Part shown: in pieces, positions 61,501 to 64,000 of the stretch
How the letters are laid out: the number at the start of each line of letters is the position of its first letter
Position numbering within the stretch: position 1 is the stretch's first letter
Assembly (NCBI GenBank): GCA_963082975.1
Contig: OY720345.1
Location: 26,048,611-26,112,610 of the forward strand
Length of the DNA: 64,000 bases
Direction: 5' to 3'
Origin: Labia minor
Lineage: Eukaryota > Arthropoda > Insecta > Dermaptera > Spongiphoridae
Position numbers and translations under genes: made by a program
Notes under the pieces: model-generated
Database searches by the model: none
Told to the model about the DNA's origin: nothing
What the model saw: only the letters and a program-made list of their open reading frames with translations

Positions 61501-62697
61501 ATTTAAATATAATATATGTTAATTAATCCAATCCAAATTTGCGAGATAGTCGAGTGGAGATAATCCAGATTTTTTTAATTTATTGACGTTAGTAATTTGA
61601 TTAGATATCTGAATTAGATTAATTGATTAAATTCATTACTTATTTAGTAGGTAAAAAAGTATACAAAAATACAATACATAAAAATATTTGTATGTTATTT
61701 ATAATGTTTAAATGTTACATATGTATAATAAATTTATCAATGTTATTTTTGATTATTTTCACTCACCACTTATGAAATAAAAAGTTGATTAAAATATACT
61801 GTCCAAAAGAATTACGTAAATTGAGAATTATTTTTTCCCTAAGCAACTATTATTAAAACTCTTTCTTAATATTGTACGTATTTTTGCCAATTGCTTAATA
61901 TGGAGGTATATATATATATATATATATACCGGTAGATAATTTAATAGATAAAATTTGAAAAAGGAAAATAAAAAGTAGATATTTTTTAAAAAAAAAGCTC
62001 ATCTCATTTATTGAAAATTTAAAAATTTAATATTTGTAATTATAAAATAAATTATAATTGAGATTTAATTTATAAATTGAATTTTTTAATTTTAAAATTA
62101 ATAAATTTTAATTATATTTATGGTCTCTCTTCTAAAAATAAATAAATATTGATAAATATCTTGTTTATTTTTATTAATCGGTCCTGTCATAATTTTTATC
62201 ACTTATTACTTTAAAAATAAATTTATTTATTTATTTATTTAAAAAAAAAATCATATTTATATTAAATAAAATTTATAATTAAATTTTCAGTCTAAATGAT
62301 TTAACAGTTTTCCTATTAAATATGAAAAGTCGCTGTTGTTTATGAAACGCCTGATGGTTATGCATTGTTACAGGTTCATTTGGCTGGTGGGTTGTCGCTT
62401 GTGCATTGTGTAGCGGGTGTTAGTCGATCAGCTGCACTCTGCCTTGGTTACCTGGTTAAACATCGTGGAATGTCGCTTCGTGATGCTTATTTTCACTTGA
62501 AGAAGGTTAGGCCTTGTGTACGACCCAATTGTGGATTTTTCAGTCAGTTGATTGAGTTTGAAAGAAAGACCCGGGGTAACGCTTCGGTATCGATGGTTAG
62601 TATCCTCGGAGTCTGTGTGCCTGATGTCTATCAAGATGACTACCAAAACATGTTATGCAGAAGAGATTCTGTCACTACAACAGTCGGACCACATTAA
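42672..62697 (+). CDS. Dual-specificity protein phosphatase, DUSP14/18/21-like
   Basis: Atypical dual-specificity phosphatase that removes phosphate from Ser/Thr and Tyr of target proteins. Exons: 42672-42748 (inferred), 60616-60883, 62374-62697; about 222 residues, near the ~190-200 of DUSP14/18/21. Exon 2 gives HVTDGLLLCGAPALSPLIIG then GLGVTCVINAAPELP and YIRVNVKD, where Asp is the likely general acid. Exon 3 holds the catalytic loop LVHCVAGVSRSAALCLGYLV (HC-x5-R, complete), then RDAYFHLKKVRPCVRPNCGF, FSQLIEFE and a tail NASVSMVSILGVCVPDVYQD like that of DUSP14/18/21. Phases agree (AG/A between exons 1 and 2, zero between 2 and 3). Polyadenylation signals lie at 62854 and 63014. The domain is intact. 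Confidence 0.85.
42749..44325. other. AT-rich intron DNA, no feature seen
   Basis: Inside the presumed 18 kb first intron of the phosphatase gene. Only a (TA)n microsatellite (43567-43594) and A/T runs. Confidence 0.5.
44326..44825 (-). mobile_element. pogo/Tigger-type element, truncated, with TA duplication
   Basis: The ends are CAGTAGAACCTCGATAAGTT on the left and, reversed, CAGAAGAATTTCGATAACTC on the right, flanked by TA (44324-44325, 44826-44827). On the minus strand 44581-44410 encodes FTWFKQCRNNNIRVSGPILK, KAEEFANSLKI and NGWLENFKKRHDLAFKKM. This is a CENP-B-type helix-turn-helix DNA-binding domain as found in pogo transposases. The catalytic DDE domain is missing, and internal AGTTAT/AAGTTA repeats lie near both ends. 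Confidence 0.8.
44828..47149. other. AT-rich intron DNA, no feature seen
   Basis: Nothing recognisable on either strand. A short mixed block at 44985-45090 has no open frame. Confidence 0.5.
47150..47300. other. Unexplained GC-richer block
   Basis: Contains TCCGGGGAGCGTTGAGCCTG, CCTGACACAATGGGATCAGT then CAGG (a CCTGAC...GTCAGG stem), GTGCCTCGGCGAAGAGGATG and CCCCCCGAAGGGA. No sustained frame. It stands out sharply from its AT-rich surroundings and may be non-coding RNA, a regulatory element or a decayed mobile element. Confidence 0.35.
47407..47770 (+). mobile_element. Family A repeat with internal deletion, copy 6
   Basis: Starts ACCGGCCGACGATAGTAAG and jumps directly to TTATTTTCGCACCAAATTTC, having lost the middle with the TGTCCG repeats and core. 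The remaining ~340 bp to the 3' hairpin GACCTGGCCACAGGTC are almost identical to copy 2. The minus frame at 47323-47514 is not a gene. Confidence 0.8.
48085..48150 (+). repeat. Possible SINE fragment
   Basis: GAGGTTCGTACCTGGAACGA with CGAGACCTAGAGACAGTGAA and TTTATCTCTATCC resembles the 11740-11840 piece and precedes a TA tract. Only a tail is visible. Confidence 0.3.
49320..49588. mobile_element. hAT-like remnant
   Basis: The left end GAGCGTTTCTTAACC and the right end in reverse complement CAGTGATTCTCAACTGG are hAT-like. GCGCCCC motifs occur near the right. Flanking ATATAAAT and TTTTAAAT agree at six of eight positions. Confidence 0.5.
49922..50040. mobile_element. Transposon end fragment (TACAGGGTGTCCCAAAA)
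   Basis: TACAGGGTGTCCCAAAATGA is a typical terminus of a Tc1/mariner-like element in invertebrates. It is followed by about 100 bp of balanced sequence without an open frame. The other end was not found. Confidence 0.4.
50041..52362. other. Intron DNA with a hairpin repeat at 51015-51130
   Basis: Mostly AT-rich. At 51030-51075 GGACAGAACTCGAAAGTTCT then TTGCTGCAGCAACC contains the hairpin GAACT-CGAA-AGTTC, a third copy of the repeat at 28490 and 35773. The 50330-50470 block (GGGCCCCATCCGATCATAAA) is of mixed composition and unexplained. Confidence 0.4.
52371..52564. mobile_element. Perfectly palindromic hAT MITE with 8 bp duplication
   Basis: The left end CAGTGCTCCGCAACCGGTGT continues GCCGCGGCACACTGGTGTGC and TTAAAGGAGA, and is repeated exactly inverted at the right. 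The arms are about 50 bp and enclose a TAA/ATT-rich loop. GTCTATAG flanks both sides (52363-52370, 52565-52572). Intact ends and duplication imply a young insertion mobilised by a hAT transposase. The minus frame 52365-52577 is an artefact of the palindrome. Confidence 0.92.
52912..53462. mobile_element. hAT-like non-autonomous element with 8 bp duplication
   Basis: TAAGTGGTTCCTAAACTC on the left and AGTGTTTCCCAAAGTGATCC in reverse complement on the right. CAGACCCC and GGACCCCCTGACC motifs lie inside. An exact ATTTTAAA duplication flanks it (52904-52911, 53463-53470), though this is a low-complexity octamer. No transposase is left; the minus frame 52947-53168 has no similarity. Confidence 0.7.
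53471..54639. other. AT-rich intron DNA with a complex block at 54175-54390
   Basis: The block (GAGAGTGAGGGTGGATGTTT, TATGCCGCCTCGACACCTCT) has no open frame and no known motif. It may be a conserved intronic element. Confidence 0.35.
54640..55025. repeat. Inverted pair of the GAAACGTCG repeat
   Basis: On the minus strand 54745-54640 reads GATGATCCTGATACGGAACC then GAAACGTCGATACATTGG and later CCCTAATCCATTATT. On the plus strand 54905-55025 reads CTGAAGAGGGTATTGGTATA then GAACCGAAACGTCGACATAT and GACTCCTGATCCATTATA. The two are the same family in opposite orientation, about 165 bp apart. A third copy lies at 56470-56575. Confidence 0.5.
55026..56469. other. AT-rich intron DNA, no gene seen
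   Basis: A/T and AAT repeats. The 66-codon plus frame starting at 56358 lies mostly in the next repeat and is not a gene. Confidence 0.5.
56470..56575 (+). repeat. GAAACGTCG-family repeat with a (CG)9 tract
   Basis: CGGGATCGAAATGTTAGCAC then CATTGTTTAAGTTCCTGCTC and GCTGCCCGCG matches the 54930-55020 copy. The ordinary GCTGCCCGCTGACTCC of that copy is here expanded to an alternating CG run at 56531-56548. Confidence 0.5.
56576..60615. other. AT-rich intron DNA; possible SINE fragment at 59300-59375
   Basis: Nothing coding. On the minus strand at 59375-59300 AGTGGTTAGCACGACTGTCT then CGAGTTTGGGCCTAGGG has spacing like pol III A and B boxes and resembles the pieces at 11740 and 48085. The 65-codon frame at 57451-57648 has no similarity. 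Confidence 0.4.
60616..60883 (+). CDS. Phosphatase exon 2
   Basis: Acceptor TTTTTTCAG at 60607-60615 and donor AGA/GTGAGT. It encodes the N-terminal half of the phosphatase fold: substrate-recognition strand, CVINAAPELP and the general-acid loop YIRVNVKDKITEDI. The 76-codon frame starting at 60668 is part of it but misses the 5' portion. Confidence 0.9.
60992..61570 (+). mobile_element. Family B Helentron-like repeat, copy 5
   Basis: Older copy in the second intron of the phosphatase gene. The 5' motif is changed to ACTATTTAG, the microsatellite is reduced to GTATGTAG, and the core AATGAAATTTGGTA is kept at about 61130. The 3' GCGAGATAGTCGAGTGGAGA is present but the hairpin is degraded (GGAGATAATCC). 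The minus frame 61100-61396 is a shadow. Confidence 0.7.
61571..62373. other. Rest of phosphatase intron 2
   Basis: AT-rich. A (TA)n run at about 61905-61929. Ends in the acceptor for exon 3. Confidence 0.5.
62374..62697 (+). CDS. Phosphatase exon 3 with catalytic loop
   Basis: Acceptor GTTACAG at 62367-62373; stop TAA at 62695. It begins VHLAGGLSLVHCVAGVSRSA, with catalytic Cys and Arg in place, and ends CRRDSVTTTVGPH. Joining exon 2 directly gives EIADTIERVHLAGGLSLVHC, which lines up with the family without a gap. Confidence 0.93.
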   Translation, partial: VHLAGGLSLVHCVAGVSRSAALCLGYLVKHRGMSLRDAYFHLKKVRPCVRPNCGFFSQLIEFERKTRGNASVSMVSILGVCVPDVYQDDYQNMLCRRDSVTTTVGPH

Positions 62698-63588
62698 ACA
62701 CGACCACTTCAAAATATGTTCAAATGAATAATTAATTTTTAAGTATTCATACCGATAATGGTCGTAGAATTGGGAGATTATTGAGAGTTACTTGAACTTC
62801 TTCTCTCTATCCAAATGAAGAAAAATTCTCAAAATTTTTTTATAAAATCTATCAATAAATTAGATGATTTTAAAAATGTTGAGCCTTTTAAATATTTATT
62901 TATTATAATTCAAAACAAAAATCTAAATACAAAATTTTAATCCGTTTCCAAATTTTTTTTATTGTTCGACTTCTGCTATATATTATACATTAATTTATTG
63001 TATAGCTATATTTTAATAAAGTCAACTGGTAACAAAAAACATATTTTCTTGGCTTCAGAAGTACACAAATAAATATTGCTCATATATTATACCAATTATT
63101 TTTGATTTCAGAAGAATTTAGGTTGAGTTTACATAATACATTCACTAGAATAATAATCAAAATAGAATGACATTGGAATGCAAATGTAAAATTAACTATT
63201 GCTATTGCTTTTAGATAAAATCATTCAGTTCTATATTTTTTATTAAAAAAAATCAGAATACTAATTATAATTATTACAAATAAAATCAGATATTTGTTTC
63301 AACTTATAAAGGTATTAGTATTTATAAAAATTAATATGTAAAAGAAAATGCATTATTTTTTGAGATAAATTTCTCTAAAATTAAATTTTAAAATGATTTA
63401 ATTATAATCACAATTTAATTGTAATTTATTTCATCAAAATAATTAAATATATATATATATAATAAAAATATATATATTTATTCTATTTGATCTCATAAAT
63501 ATTTGTAAAAAAATAAATGTAGTAAAAACAAATTTAAATAGTTTTAATTCAATTTAATGAATATCCTAAATGTAATAAAAAAAATGCG
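62698..63588. other. 3' untranslated region of the phosphatase gene and AT-rich flank
   Basis: AATAAA at 62854-62859 and 63014-63019. No other gene. Confidence 0.55.
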
Positions 63589-64000
63589 CTGTGGCCATGC
63601 ACAGGACCGACCGACGATATGAAATAAATTAATTTCCAAACAACATTATATATATATACTTATATAATATATATAAAGTATCAAAAAAAATGATTTTAAA
63701 ACTTGAATTAAAATGACTAAATTATATTATCTTGATTTTTATTTTTAGTTTAATTACTCAATTATTAATTACTACTATATTTTAAGTGAGTAATTTCCGA
63801 CAATGAATATAAAATTAATACTTTGTAAACTACCACTTCTGGTTTCCGAATATACACCAAAAGTTGATGATTTCTACTGATGCTACTGATGCATTAAGTA
63901 AATATACTAAATTTTATCAAAATCCGTTGAGCCCTTTAAGCTCTACACGCCTATACGGACACACAACGTACAAACCGACAGACGGACAAACATCATGCTA
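63589..64000 (-). mobile_element. Family A repeat, diverged subfamily copy 7, cut by the window edge
   Basis: The 3' end is at 63589: TGTGGCCATGCACAGGACCG then ACCGACGATATG, with changed hairpin. It continues through GTAATTTCCGACAATGAATA (shared with copy 4) to CATCATGCTA at the edge. Confidence 0.65.

Overview
The window is very AT-rich nuclear DNA of an invertebrate animal. Its genes are split by short AT-rich introns with canonical GT/AG sites, and it is full of class II transposon debris: mariner, pogo, hAT and Helentron-like repeats. Codon use, mariner subfamilies and a transposon-borne protein family that I know mainly from arthropods make an arthropod the best guess, but no species can be named. 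There is no sign of a prokaryote, plasmid, CRISPR array, rRNA or intact tRNA.

Three host genes can be supported. (1) The last two coding exons of an SLC17-type anion transporter (+, 910-1480); the rest lies off the left edge. (2) A translation initiation factor eIF4G gene (-, 28359 down to 13982). Twenty-one coding exons were traced by splice sites and reading phase. They give about 1,420 residues: an N-terminal region with the conserved RDP/DIT-type segment, an eIF4E-binding YGREFLL motif, a MIF4G domain, an MA3 domain and a C-terminal helix like the end of a W2 domain. The 5' end was not found. (3) A dual-specificity phosphatase of the DUSP14/18/21 type (+). Two exons are certain (60616-60883, 62374-62697). 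A phase-compatible first exon sits 18 kb upstream in a GC-rich island (42672-42748).

The rest is mobile DNA and AT-rich filler. The 6.2 kb intron of eIF4G (20913-27095) carries a nested pair: a foldback element with ~950 bp inverted arms and a TGTT duplication, and inside its right arm a complete hAT element (8 bp duplication ATGTAGAT) with an uninterrupted 619-codon transposase. At 32168-33495 a 1.33 kb element with imperfect terminal inverted repeats carries a shortened, frameshifted copy of a widespread, poorly described arthropod protein family (begins MSNRGCKNS). Two repeat families, called A and B here, occur in at least seven and five copies. Both have the architecture of non-autonomous Helentrons: a short inverted repeat at the 5' end, an inner simple repeat, the same inverted repeat near the 3' end, then a hairpin. 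They also share an internal core, GATGAAATTTGGTA.

Best candidates for new biology are the MSNRG-bearing transposon, the foldback element with its unclassified transposase, and the shared design of families A and B. On the host side they are a frame-deciding choice of splice acceptor in eIF4G and the near-absence of its W2 domain.
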